From Ypsolopha sequella (lineage: Eukaryota > Arthropoda > Insecta > Lepidoptera > Ypsolophidae), in NCBI GenBank assembly GCA_934047225.1, contig OW203984.1:5713201-5777200 (forward strand): 64,000 nucleotides of DNA, written 5' to 3'. Every line of letters begins with the position of its first letter. The first letter of the stretch is position 1. Below are positions 21,835 through 32,815 of the stretch, in pieces. The translations under genes were made by a program, and so were the position numbers. Under the pieces are notes generated by a model. It ran no database searches and was not told the origin of the DNA. It saw nothing but the letters and a program-made list of their open reading frames with translations.

Positions 21835-22331
21835 ATTCTTATCCCTTGGTTAAAGTAAATATAAGTAATTCAATGTATAGTTTAAGTTTATGTTAAAAAA
21901 AAAGACATGATCTTGCCAAGTTTCTTGCCCGTTCTTCTTAGCAAGACTAATCGAATGGGCGGAGGTAGGCATGTATTTATATATGTAACCTATTACTATG
22001 TAGTATATAGGATGGGATTTGGTCGGCCGCCTGGATTCGTGCTGGGGGCTCGGTTGGTGATCATTGAACCTTGTTCCTGGTCCCTGGCCGGGTCTTCGGT
22101 ATGGGTTCGGGCGGTTGATTGGATTTCACCTTGTATAATAATATTTTACCTATAATTTTAATCGTATATATATTGCTACATAAATTAAATAAACATTTAA
22201 TCTAAGTAGTTCATGTACATTTATTATTTTATTACATATATTTTTATAAGATTAAAATTTGACTTGTGAAACGTGTATTATATATACCTACTTTGCAAAA
22301 TAAACTTTTTGAATTTTGAATTTTGAATTTG
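21835..22331 (+). mobile_element. LINE 3' region, copy 1
   Basis: Nearly identical to 42950-43447. It runs from ATCCCTTGGTTAAA through TTCTTGCCCGTTCTTCTTAG, a GC-rich block ending TTGATTGGATTTCACCTTG, and an AT-rich UTR to TGCAAAATAAAC and a (TTTTGAA)n tail. The short tandem tail and lack of poly-A suit a CR1/Jockey-group LINE. The 82-codon frame inside is UTR-like and has no reverse-transcriptase motif. Confidence 0.7.
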
Positions 22332-22660
22332 AATATTTTTATGTAACTTTGATTTACATATGATGGTAAAAAAAAACGTCTTTGTCAGACGGTATTTTTG
22401 TTTTTTAATATTCAAACATTTTTTTCAAGATGTAATTAGTTTTTTCTAGATTAGACTACTTTTCAATACTCTTTGACAGTTAAAAACTTTTGTGAAACCC
22501 TATAATTGGTCTTAGTTTGTGTCCTTATAAGTTTACCACTATTATTTAAAATTACGTTTTTTTTTTTAATAAGCTTATTGTAATTGACTGTTGGGTTTCC
22601 GAATAAAAATTATTAAAATTATTATTATTATTAAAACATTAAATATTTTCAGACAACCTC
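22332..22660. other. Unassigned with (ATT)n run
   Basis: Ends in TTATTAAAATTATTATTATT at about 22610-22634 after GGGTTTCCGAATAAA, which may be another LINE 3' tail. The rest is unassigned. Confidence 0.35.
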
Positions 22661-22680
22661 GTAATTTATAACGTGACCCC

Positions 22681-22708
22681 AATGATCTTCCAGCCCTGGA
22701 AGATCATT
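22681..22708. repeat. Short perfect hairpin
   Basis: AATGATCTTCCAG and its exact complement are separated by two bases, giving a 13-bp stem. GCGTGACCC-like motifs lie nearby. No function is assigned. Confidence 0.7.
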
Positions 22709-22923
22709 GCGTGACCCTCAACCGGAGCCGGTCGTCTTAACGGTCGACATGTATCTTGAAACTCCTATAAATGATAATTAACCTTCTACAATATGTATGT
22801 ATAATAATACTTTAATGTAAACCTATCTATATACATACATATAATACCACCGAGTGAATGATAAAAAGAATTCTAATAATTTAAAAATGATGTAAAAACT
22901 TATCACATAATTAAGCTTCAAGC

Positions 22924-23347
22924 TTAAGGCGATATGCGAAAAAAATACGGGTGTTTCTTTTCTGTGTATTTCATGAAATACTCGGAAAATTATATTCAGT
23001 TTCTGGTATATGCATTTTGACTATAAAATCTAGAGTTTTGAAAATGGAAAACATAGTTGGATAAATTTTCCTCGATAGAAATAATTGTTGAAATGAGGTC
23101 TTCAAACACACTTTTTCTCCTCGTTTGACGAATAGGACCCAGATACAGAACTCAAACATAGTTTATTTGGTGTGTTTTGACAATATCTAGAGATTTGATA
23201 TTTGAAATTTTGCTAGCTATCTTAGTTTTTTTAATAAAAATATAAAACGAACTTTTTTCCCTTTTGCCCTGAATCCGCACCTCTCGAACTGCGCGATTTT
23301 TCGCTTGGAGTGACAGTGACAAAAATAAAATTCACATAGCCTCTTAA
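22924..23347 (-). mobile_element. TTAA-flanked MITE, family P1, copy c
   Basis: Inverted relative to 2714-3137. TTAA bounds both ends, and the termini read TTAAGGCGATATGCGAA and (complement) TTAAGAGGCTATGTGAA. Interior blocks match the other P1 copies closely. Confidence 0.85.
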
Positions 23348-23454
23348 TTTATGTTTTCTTTTATTTTAAGTAATTTTTAATTAATTTTAAGTAATTTTAT
23401 TTTAAGCATCGGTATCGATGAATCTCTATTTGTAAATGCACTCTAAAAATAATT

Positions 23455-23620
23455 CGCCAAATTTAGCCGCCGGATTGTGAAAAGCCCGCCATTTTCTAAT
23501 TAGTAAACAGAACACTTACATACCAAATTGTTTTAATAGTTTCTCAACAAAACTTTATTACCTGTGTATTGTGTATACTGTCATCGCAAAGTTTCCATTG
23601 ATTTGTGTAAATTTCTCAAA
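23455..23620 (-). repeat. Foldback repeat, partial copy 2
   Basis: GCCGGATTGTGAAAA to CATCGCAAAGTTTCCATTGA is the inverted, partial counterpart of 18800-18965. Confidence 0.55.
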
Positions 23621-23934
23621 CATGTTTCTCAAAGACAAACAAAATACTTATTCAAAAACCAATTTACAAAATGCTATTACCAAATAGAAACAGGCCCGTA
23701 TTTCCGGTTAATTTTGTAAATTGCAATATCAAATCTGAATTCATGCTGCAAAAGGCACAAGGGAGAAGGTCCGATTAAAGAGGGAAAGCTAAGAGACAGG
23801 ATGACAGGTCCTTCATCAGACCTTCGACGTGTCAAGGCGGCTTATAATACCTAGAGATACATAGCCCGCTATTTTTGTGTTAGAGTCATAATGTCAAAGG
23901 ATGGTAGAGAATTCTGTTCGAAACAGTAGAATAC
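23621..23934. other. No recognised feature
   Basis: No shared repeat or exon seen. Confidence 0.4.
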
Positions 23935-24470
23935 AAAATTATTGATGACTTTTAAACAAATGAAAAATATACCGTCACGCCGTAAATACCCGACGTTGTG
24001 TCAGAGGTATTTTTAAGTATGGACAGTAAAAATCAAGTCACAGCCCACCAGGCGCGTACCAAAGTATATAATAAGGTTCCGAATAATATAAAAACACTAC
24101 CCAGTATTAACATGTTTAGGCAAAAGCTGGAGGAGTTTTTACTTGAACACTGCCTTTACGCAGTCGATGAATATTTAAACATGTAAGAGTTAATACTAAT
24201 CTTGAATTAATATATTTCTTAAATTTTTCTGACAATTGATATGACAAATAATGAGAATAATATCGACTAGTGTATTGTCATAATTTTTTAGTGTTTTAAT
24301 TTTGTCAGTGTATCTAATTTAATTTAATCATTTTTCATTTACTGTAAGTACCTACATACAAATTTGCATGTCATTATTATGGAAGGACTCATCGATACTG
24401 CAATTACCTACAAGAACCATTATTTTGTGACATGTGTCTTTGCAAATGAATTTCTTTCTTTCTTTCTTTC
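23935..24470 (+). pseudogene. CR1-like LINE, C-terminal remnant and 3' UTR
   Basis: The frame ending at 24186 contains TKVYNKVPNNIKTLPSINMF followed by LEEFLLEHCLYAVDEYL. This is the characteristic end of CR1/Jockey-group LINE reverse-transcriptase ORFs in Lepidoptera (normally K-NKLP--IK ... FLLE-CFY-V-EFL). Upstream reverse-transcriptase domains are missing, so it is a 5'-truncated, dead copy. After the stop comes an AT-rich UTR and GCAAATGAATTTCTTTCTTT, the tandem tail, ending near 24467. The 5' junction was not determined and no target duplication was found. Confidence 0.75.
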
Positions 24471-24934
24471 AAGAGGGAGGGTCAGGGGGGTCATGCCTCC
24501 CCCAAAAAGCCATGTTCCAACAAAATATATCTTTCCGAACCACGTTTCACCGACGATTAATACGAGATGGGCCCTTCGCCGTACTTTAAGCACAAATAAT
24601 AATATGGGCCCACATTTCCGTCCGACCGAACACAAATACTAGTCCAGTAAATGAAAGATTTGAGGTCGAAAAAAACTACTATAATTACTTCGAAATAATA
24701 GTATTTTTATATTATTGACACTCCCTCCTCCAGGGAGAATATATTGTTTTATATAATTTACGAAAATAATTAGACCTCTGATCTTACTAATATTGTTCTT
24801 AGCCATGGTATTATTATAGTGTTTTTTTTAATATTCATCAGATTCTTTTGCATCTTAATTTTTCAGTTAGTTTACTGATACATTCCCAATTTTCACATAT
24901 AATTCAACCTTTTACATTAAAACATTCTTAGATT
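24471..24934. other. No recognised feature
   Basis: Contains a short GGGAGGGTCAGGGGGG stretch at its left. No exon or shared repeat. Confidence 0.4.
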
Positions 24935-25012
24935 GCCTGGACTATACGGGATTTGATCGCGCGAACTCCGAATTAGTGGTCGAAACGTCGAACCACCAGA
25001 CCAAATAGATGT
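24935..25012 (-). repeat. tRNA-related sequence (SINE head or tRNA relic)
   Basis: On the minus strand TTTGGTCTGGTGGTTCGACG resembles a pol III A box, and about 35 bases later TCGCGCGATCAAATCCCG resembles a T-arm/B box. The cloverleaf is not intact, so this is not called a functional tRNA. Confidence 0.4.
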
Positions 25013-25730
25013 GACTTTTATATCAGTGTTATTAGAAAACATGCTATCTTAGAATTCGTCATACGCTATAATAAAATCATAACCACAAATTTCAACGCTG
25101 TCCCTAACATTTCCGGAGCAAGAATTAGTCATCTGAAGCTTTAGTATCACCATCATGTATGGCTATGTATCTCTACTACAACACTGCTATCTCTATGCTT
25201 CGACGACCTGCAGACAGATCCCCTCAACATGCCTTACAGGGATACTTGCCCTTACTTTGCAGACCATAAAAGAAATTACCTGTTCACAGACGCGGATTTA
25301 AGCCGCAAAAAACTGACTCAAATTGGCCTTGAATTTTAAATGACACTTAAATAATAATTTCACGTCGCGAGGCAACGAAATTTGAATAACGAAGCATAAA
25401 AGAGTTATAAAACACTTCTACACTACAATAAAAATAAAATTCATGTCTTAGATCGCTTCCAGAAAAGAAAAAAAAATACACGCAAAAAAACGTCAAATTT
25501 GGGTTGCAATTAACAAAAGTTGACAAAAATAGTGACTGCCGAACTTTTTGCATGCATGCACCATAACAAGTATGGTACTGAAGTATATTTTTTTGCACGA
25601 AGGAGGAAACTGTCAGTTCGTGATTGTGGGCATTTCAACAATCAAAAGTTCGCGACCATGTGAAATCACTCTTTCACCATAGTACTTAAAAGGGCATTTC
25701 CCACTATCGAAAGTTTTTACTTTAGGTATA
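25013..25730. other. No recognised feature
   Basis: Unique-looking, no recognised exon or shared repeat. An 83-codon minus-strand frame at 25347-25598 shows nothing known. Confidence 0.4.
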
Positions 25731-25991
25731 CAACGTGTAACAGAAAGGTGTAACCATAATTGAAGAGCTTATTCAGTCAATGGTATAGAACAACTTTTAC
25801 TACTCAACAAACACTGTATCACGAAAAAAAATTTACTGTTTCATAGAAAAATACAATGCCGCTCGGCCGAAATGTATGGAAGGGCAGATATTTTTTTTGA
25901 GATTTCAGAGTTGATTCCATAGCAAAAGTTGTTCTATACCATTGACTGAATAAGCTCTTCAAATATGGTTACACCTTTCTGTTACACATTG
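25731..25991. mobile_element. TA-flanked palindromic MITE, copy 2
   Basis: CAACGTGTAACAGAAAGGTG at the left and its complement (one change) at the right, with TA at 25729-25730 and 25992-25993. Sister of 15892-16151. Confidence 0.8.
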
Positions 25992-26962
25992 TATAGCCAA
26001 GGTTGCAGTCAACATAAAAGTTGATCTGAAATAGTGTTGGCCGAATTTTTTTTGCGTGTAACCGCACATGCTTGAACGATTAGACGACCGATCGCTTGGC
26101 CTTGGAAACATGATTAATCGACTTTTTAGCCATGACACGACTTATTCAGTTCAAAAATATACCTAAACATTTTATTGTTATTTCTAGTAAAAATAACAAT
26201 TCCCGGTAAAATCTCTTACAAGAATCAATGATGCAGTTTACCTTCTAAGAATCTTTATCTTTAAGACCAACCTTAGTCTGCTTTGAAACGTAACCTTTTT
26301 GACTTTTGTGCGTCTATTCTATACTATACGCAATCTGCATTTATTGGGTTCCATCAAAAAACTAAAAACCTTTTCGGCAAAGCTTTAGTGTCTGTTTATA
26401 TTATATTATTAGTTTTATTATATACAAACACACCTTCACACACACAACGCATTCATCCTCACGCTTCACACACATACCATTCACACATTACTCACCCTCA
26501 TACTCAAATTCATACCTTTTTCTTCTATTTGTTTAAAATTTCTATTTGCCTAATTGATTAGATTTACCTTCTTTTTGGAAAAATTAAAACCTAATGGTAA
26601 TACTAACCCACTAATATGATATTATAAGATTTCCATTTACCTACTCACCACATTCCTGTTTGTATTTTTTTGTAAATAATTATCACGCTAACACTTTGAT
26701 TTGTATAATCTATAAATAAGAGGAGAAACTGGCTCCTGAATCTCAGTTTTAACTTTTTGGGAGCCAGTTGCTTTAAACCAATTGTGACATTGTGTTGGAA
26801 AATAAATACTTTTTAAGTTACGTTATGTTTATCTGTCTGTATCCCAACCATATTCCCAATGCATATTCCCAAACAAGGAAAATTATCGATGACGTCATAT
26901 TTCGAAATAGCATGTCGATTATCTGACACCTAAACGTCTAGAGTGATTATCAACGCCAAATT
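25992..26962. other. Unassigned, with a CA-rich tract
   Basis: 26405-26520 is a degenerate CACA/TCACA/CATTCA low-complexity tract, open in one frame by composition. 26720-26820 contains an imperfect inverted pair (AACTGGCTCCTGA and GGGAGCCAGTTG) and ends in GGAAAATAAATACTTTTTAA, which could be a retroposon 3' end. Confidence 0.4.
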
Positions 26963-27077
26963 AGCAGCTCGATGTTTTTCGGTACGAATATCGACGGAAA
27001 CAACATTAAAATAACGTTCATATCAACACTGCGTCCTTGATAGGGCGAAATAGGAGAAAATAATACTTTTCATATGG
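26963..27077 (+). mobile_element. Family P3 fragment
   Basis: CAGCTCGATGTTTTTCGGTA through AACAACATT to GAAATAGGAGAAAATAATAC matches 13690-13840. It has deletions and lacks both termini. Confidence 0.6.
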
Positions 27078-27371
27078 ACGTGATTGTTTGATTGAATAAT
27101 CCTATGTTATGTTTATAGCTATAAGTTTATCTATTCATCAAAGCATAAATTAATTGAATCTACTAAAACGGTTAGGAGCAGTAGTGAATTCAATCCAAAA
27201 AAACACCATTCAGTTAAAATTTTTTTTCAATAGAAGTTTTGGTGGTATGAAAAAGAAAAATTTTGCATATGTTGTCTTAGGGTTGATAAAATTCATAACA
27301 CATTTTTTTTTAATTTGAAGATATAAGCCCCTTACCTTAAGGTCTATTATTACGAGTATAATTATTGTATA

Positions 27372-27633
27372 CAAGGTGACTTTTTGATCATCGTCCAAAT
27401 TCATACTAGTGGCTTGGTAAGTGATCAGTATCATGGATCAATAACAATTTTGGTGAAATTCGTAAAATGAAATTTCGACTCCCCATAGTGATTCACTCGG
27501 GACTGGAAGTGAATTTCTATGGGAAGCCGAAATTTCATTTTAGGAATTTCACAAAAATTGTTATTGATCCAAGATACTGATCACTTATGAAGCCTCCAGT
27601 ATGAATTTGGACGATGACCAAAAAGTCACCTTG
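27372..27633. mobile_element. TA-flanked foldback MITE, copy 2
   Basis: Same 262-bp element as 1818-2079, with TA at 27370-27371 and 27634-27635. The central segment is inverted relative to copy 1: the shared GATTCACTCGGGACTGGAA block reads the other way round, as is common in long palindromes. Confidence 0.8.
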
Positions 27634-27689
27634 TATATTCAGAACTCAAATCTTCTTCTTTTCGTGTCGATGGTTCCTTTACAAGTTCC

Positions 27690-27930
27690 TGGACCAGAGG
27701 GCCTATTATGTATCTTTAGTTGCCATTTGAACTGGGTGCCTATTATCAAAAACATAGATATACTATATAATTCCGATTGTCTAAGGATATGTTCGCACTT
27801 GAAGTGACGACACAGTTCGTAAATAGTTCAATACCGACTAATGGTAATTTTGAAAGTTCAGTTTTCAGCTATGTTTTTGATGATAGGCACCTAGTCCAGT
27901 TGGCAACTAAAGATACGGAATAGGGGGGCA
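27690..27930. mobile_element. Foldback MITE, copy 1 (inverted to 56323)
   Basis: CCTATTATGTATCTTTAGTT at the left, and the complement of AACTAAAGATACGGAATAGG at the right, with long inner arms (GGTGCCTAT-ATCAAAAACAT). The centre holds AGTGACGACACAGTTCGTAA. The same element lies inverted at 56323-56553. Confidence 0.75.
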
Positions 27931-28900
27931 GTACGCAGCCACATCCACAGCATTTGCCGAGACCTTCCATAGGTCATCCCACGTACAGGTGTTTGGGCAC
28001 GCTCAAACTTAAATAAATAGTCTAGTTCTTTTTTAATATAATATACTATGTTTTTATGATTTTCATAACCCAAAAATAGGCCAACTTTAGGATTTTTTTT
28101 ATAAAAAAAACTAGAAGCAGTATCGATGCCGGAGTTTCACTGAATGGCTTAAAATGATGTATTCGATTTTTGTAATAAAAAGAACATGCGACAAAATCGG
28201 GGTTTCTAACACACTGTGCCACGTTGGAACGTTAAAATCGTTGGTAAAAAGTAGTTGTACGAGTATTCTTGAGTTAAAAGCACTTGTATAGTAGTTACAC
28301 TTTATTTATGTTTTCTCCCAACCGGTTCCGGATTTTACTCTATTTTCAAGGGAAGATGTTAATTAAAAATATTAAAATACATTTCATTGACTCCAGGCAC
28401 TAGCTCTGAGCAAAGTAAGCAATGATAAAATTACATATAATAAAGTGAAACAATGTACAAGTGCTTTTAACTCAAGATGTGTTTCAAGTTTCACCAAGTG
28501 CCGACAATCGCAAGTATAAATTTTGTACGAGTATTGACTGTTTGAGTGACATCTTCAGGGGTGTACATCCTTACGATATGTTAAATGTGTTCAATACAAA
28601 AGGAAATAATCACTGGCATAAAATAGAAGGTGCTGATAGCATTTGATGAAATTGGCGCTTGCAACAGTGATTGATCTCATTTCCCTTGTGAACCGGGCGA
28701 GGCTCCGAATAATGGTTCAGATGCTTTGGCAGCCTGCCAGCTGTGGGTGCCGTGGGCCGTAGAACGCAATATTAGAACATGCATCTAAATAAAAACACGC
28801 TGTGCTGTGAGGAATTAGATACGACGGTATCACCTGAGAACTAACTGCGAGGTGTCTATCGAATTACTTTACTATCGCGTGAATCGAGTTAAGGGGAAAG
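27931..28900. other. No recognised feature
   Basis: Nearly 1 kb of unique-looking sequence. The more GC-rich part (28660-28860) has no exon with splice sites that I can see. Confidence 0.4.
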
Positions 28901-29699
28901 ATGAGGCAAATAGAAATGAAATGACAGACTTTGGATGATTTTGTTGCAATAATCAGGAAACCCACAGTCCTTTAAAAAAATAAAGGCTAATAGAAATGAA
29001 ATGACAGACTTTGGATGATTTTGTTGCAATAATCAGGAAACGAACAGTCCTTTAAAAAAATCAAGGCAAATAGAAATGAAATGACAGACTTTGGATGATT
29101 TTGTTGCAATAATCAGGAAACCCACAATCCTTTAAAAAAATCAAGGCAAATAGAAATGAAATGACAGACTTTGGATGATTTTGTTGCAATAATCAGGAAA
29201 CCCACAGTCCTTTAAAAAAATCAAGGCAAATAGAAATGAAATGACAGACTTTGGATGATTTTGTTGCAATAATCAGGAAACCCACAGTCCTTTAAAAAAA
29301 TCAAGGCAAATAGAAATGAAATGACAGACTTTGGATGATTTTATTGCAATAATCAGAAAACCCACAGTCCTTTAAAAAAATCAAGGCAAATAGAAATGAA
29401 ATGACAGACTTTGGATGATTTTGTTGCAATAACCAGGAAACCCACAGTCCTTCAAATAAACCAAGGCAAATAGAAATGAAATGACAGACTTTGGATGATT
29501 TTGTTGCAATAACCAGGAAACCCACAGTCCTTCAAATAAATCAAGGCAAATAGAAATGAAATGACAGACTTTGGATGATTTTGTTGCAATAACCAGGAAA
29601 CCCACAGTCCTTCAAATAAATCAAGGCAAATAGAAATGAAATGACAGACTTTGGATGATTTTATTGCAATAATCAGGAAACCCACTGTCATTAAAAAAA
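28901..29699. repeat. Minisatellite, ten copies of an 80-bp unit
   Basis: The unit TAGAAATGAAATGACAGACT starts at 28911 and then every 80 bases to 29631. Copies differ by a few bases. Units 7-9 share AACCAGG and TTCAAATAAA where most others have AATCAGG and TTTAAAAAAA. The last unit is truncated and diverged. Because 80 is not a multiple of three and the unit lacks minus-strand stops in long runs, three overlapping minus-strand frames are open; this is not evidence of a gene. Confidence 0.95.
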
Positions 29700-30429
29700 T
29701 TCTCCTAACGTTTATGAAATAAGTTTAAACAAACCAGGTGAATTTATTTATATGTTTACTGTAAATAAAATCTTTTGTTAACCCTATATTTCAGTGATTT
29801 TAGAATTTATATTGATTTTCTCTCGAGTATCGATTTCAGGTTGGCTGTGTCTTTAAAACATCTTTTTTAATTATCTCAAGCTAGTTTGAACAGATCGTGT
29901 TTTTATTGCAACTAGAAGCAGAGAGAGTGCGCGATATTTCGGCTGTCGTAATAGCCACAGCTCAAAACAAAAACGATACCAGTTCTACTTGATGCAAAAT
30001 GAGGTGCTGAATCTTGGGTCAGGGTAAGGACCCTTAAGGCCCTACGCATCCAACACAATAATCATATTAAGTAATTTTGAACTCAATGATATTGTTAGAA
30101 AGTCTACATTAGAACGCTCGCTTCGTGCGCTGCGAGCACGCATAATCAGTGAATTTGCGAGGTTTTTCTGGAATTTCTGAAAAAGTATTGAGAAATAAAT
30201 AAAAATGGGTCTATAAGTATCTTAAGTTATCTGTAAAGAAAATTCAGGAAAAGTTTTAATTCTCTCCGTTGAACACCTTTGCTATAAACACATTTATTCG
30301 CAATTTGACGAGCTTACTTTGTGATTTTTTTCTATCGAGTGAAGTTAACTCAATTACGTTTTTAGATCAACTTGTGTTTAGAGTATATCCTCTATTATAA
30401 TATATATTTAACTTGTATTTGAATGAGAT
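29700..30429. other. No recognised feature
   Basis: AT-rich; CGCTCGCTTCGTGCGCTGCG near 30114-30133 is a short GC patch. Nothing assignable. Confidence 0.4.
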
Positions 30430-30580
30430 ATTGAACTGACTGTACCTTATGTTTCCAAATTTGAACCCATCTGTGAAAACTTGTAATTGGCTTTTCTGTT
30501 ACTAAGTTTGTATGTTTTATATATATATTATAGCTGTAAGTTTTCCTTAAATAAATAAAATAAAATAATATAAAATATTA
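30430..30580 (+). mobile_element. Probable LINE 3' end
   Basis: CTGTACCTTATGTTTCC ... GCTGTAAGTTTTCCTTAAAT followed by AAATAAAATAAAATAATA is like the UTR and tandem tail of CR1/Jockey-group LINEs. No coding sequence. Confidence 0.4.
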
Positions 30581-30661
30581 ATTAAACAAAATGCTCATTT
30601 TGGAATGGCAGGGCCTTAAGAAGGGTTTCCTGCGCGTGTTTTGCCCTACACACTAAAATAA

Positions 30662-30780
30662 AAACGTCTGCACAAAACATTGTTTCGATACACAATACAT
30701 TTTTGCTAATAGGCTTGCAGAAGACCTGGCTTGCCAACAAAAATGTATAGAGAAACAATATTTTGTGCAGGCGTTAACGT
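30662..30780. repeat. Foldback, about 120 bp
   Basis: AACGTCTGCACAAAACATTG and ATACATTTTTG at the left pair with CAAAAATGTAT and CAATATTTTGTGCAGGCGTT at the right. Confidence 0.65.
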
Positions 30781-30792
30781 GGACGCTGGAGA

Positions 30793-31140
30793 CCCGGTTT
30801 AAGGGGGGCTTATCCCAATTTTGTCTGTTTTCAAACTCATTTTAAAGCATCAAATAGTTATTTTTAAAATCTGAAAAAAATATACGTTTCAGATACATCT
30901 TTTTTGCAGTGTTTTTTGTGGTTCAATTTGCGAGACGTTACACTTTGCTCGATCGAAAAAAAATCCGAAACTGTGTCGATTTTTAAGATTTTTTTCGTTT
31001 TATGTAACGTGTACTTAACCAAATTGCATGAAAATTGCAGATAATTAAAGTAAAACTATTGTACTAATAACTTTTGTGGTTACTTTTTTTTTAATGAAAA
31101 TCGTTTTTTTTCCCTTAATTTAAAACGAAAAATTGATTCG
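30793..31140 (+). repeat. TTAAGGGGG-type repeat, copy 1 (partial)
   Basis: TTAAGGGGGGCTTATCCC then TTTTGTCTGTTTTCAAACTC corresponds to TTAAGGGGGTATTCTCAC and TTTTGTCTCTTTTCAAACTC at 47993. The right boundary is not resolved. TTAA at the start suggests another TTAA-using element. Confidence 0.4.
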
Positions 31141-31383
31141 CGACTACTCGGCGAGCGGCCGCCAGTTGCCCGCCAGCGGCTGTCGAGGCAAGACCTATGT
31201 CAGTTTTCTGAGCCCTGGTTCCCCCTCACTCGCCTCGAAGCTCTGATAGAGTGTACTATCATTATTTAAATAATCGTGTAAATATACATCAAACTATCAG
31301 TTGTGTGTACATGTAAATAAAAATAATTTTGTTGTATCTTGCTTGGATGTTTAAAAATAAAAATGGAAACTAGAAATAAGAAG

Positions 31384-31858
31384 AAAAAAACTGGCCAAGT
31401 GCGAGTTAGACTCGCGTACCTAGGGTTCCGTATTGTGGATGATAAATTTAATTTACTATTTTTTTTTCGTGAATTTCTCAACTGCTTTATTTTTCCTGTA
31501 ATCTTTACGTAAACACTATTACCATGATTTTTTTCATAATGCTCGGTCTACCAGTTTTGGAGATAAAAACATACATTTTTTTTTATCAATGTATTTTGAC
31601 AATCAGCTATATCTATAATTTGATACCCATATTGTATTTTTAGGATTATATTTATTAGTTTTGTTTTGGAAATATTTTGAATAATTTCAATCTTTTTTTA
31701 CTTCGTGATATGTGGGCAAATAAATGCTATTTTTGTGCCAAATTTCATGTCTTTATCTTTAAAGGTGCTAAAGTTATGAGGCTGTGACATACGGACGGAC
31801 GGACAACGGAGTCTCACCATAAAGGTTCCTTTTGTACCTTTTAGGTACTACGGAACCA
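31384..31858 (+). repeat. CCGGCCAAGTGCG-type repeat, copy 2
   Basis: AAACTGGCCAAGTGCGAGTT ... CTAGGGTTCCGTA at the left; GGACGGACGGACA ... GGTACTACGGAACCATA at the right. The GGTTCCGTA and TACGGAACC ends form an inverted pair. The interior differs from the other copies. Confidence 0.7.
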
Positions 31859-32190
31859 TACTAATCATCAAATTTGAGAGTGCTGAAGATAAGAAAACAA
31901 TTCTTTGAAACTGTAACGAGATGTTTTATTGATCGTACAGAACAACCAACTTTTGAAATTACGCAAAAAATGTAAACAACTCTTGAGTCCGAGTATAACT
32001 GTACAACAGTAAAATGTAACAGTACTTACTCTTGCAGTCAGAATGTATAGATATATAATGTACATATTATGTAAATATATAATATATATATAAAAAAGAA
32101 TGCGATTGTATCTACGTATTATTATTTTTTTGTAAGCGTAAGTATGAATCGTATGTAACTAAGTGATTAAATAAATTTCTTAACTTCAGC
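31859..32190. other. No recognised feature
   Basis: Contains a TATATA-rich run near 32050-32095. Nothing assignable. Confidence 0.4.
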
Positions 32191-32484
32191 TTATCAAATC
32201 TTCGTACTGAGCAGGGCACCTTCGCATCGAGACAATGTATAGAGGCAACAAGTACGACAAAACTCGATAAAAACAGTAATTGGTATTACCAGGTACAAGG
32301 ACAGCTTTACGTGACAGAACGGCGATTATGTCTCTTTGGCATTTGGGTAGGAGATAATGAACTTGTACATATTGAACGCATTACAAGAGATGATGATTTT
32401 TGGATGACGAAGATGGAGAGGAAGCTAATACAATTTTATATAAAATGTGTAATACCAGAGATAGTGAAAGTGATAGTGAAATGA
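32191..32484 (+). pseudogene. YqaJ-type (lambda-exonuclease-like) recombinase fragment
   Basis: One plus-strand frame is open from about 32191 to the stop at 32482-32484, without a start codon. It contains WYYQVQGQLYVT, then LCLFGIWVG, then ERITRDDDFW and KMERKLIQFYIKCVIPEI. This matches the C-terminal half of YqaJ viral-recombinase domains: the Q-Q conserved helix, the core strand and the D-D-FW...K...F segment. In animals such domains occur mostly in large transposons or virus-derived repeats. The N-terminal catalytic part is missing, so this is a remnant. After the stop another frame runs on (SESDSEMSLFATEH), suggesting a frameshift. The mobile element that carried it is not identified. 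Confidence 0.65.
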
Positions 32485-32813
32485 GTTTATTTGCCACAGA
32501 ACATATAAAAAAAGAAGACACAGTACAACACAAAACAAAATGGCAAAAAGGAGCAAGCTTATCAAATGCTACACGTTGAAGTAACTTGCAGCTCTGATTT
32601 TCAGTTTGCCACATATGAACAAAACACAATAGCAAATAGAAGTAAAACATAATAATTCATAATTAAGAATTTTAACTAGTACAATTATACCATTGACTAA
32701 GAAAATAATGAATAATAATAATTTATTCATAAAAATAATATTGAATAATTGAAATAATATTGAAAACACACTAAAAAATAATTAATTTGACAAAGAATTA
32801 CAAATAAAATAAT
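32485..32813. other. No recognised feature
   Basis: AT-rich continuation after the YqaJ fragment, up to the Tc1-like element. Confidence 0.4.
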
Positions 32814-32815
32814 TA

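Noticed and set aside
21907..22155. 82-codon frame repeated at 43023-43274 as a gene family
   Set aside because: Both lie in copies of the same LINE-type 3' region with a tandem tail; there is no reverse-transcriptase or other motif, so it is shared repeat sequence.
29301..29691. Three overlapping minus-strand frames of 74-79 codons with repeating peptides
   Set aside because: They are the 80-bp tandem repeat read in shifting frames; the period is not a multiple of three and the unit lacks stops on that strand over long runs.
28901..29699. CRISPR array
   Set aside because: Units are contiguous and near-identical along their whole length, with no unique spacers, and the genome is eukaryotic.
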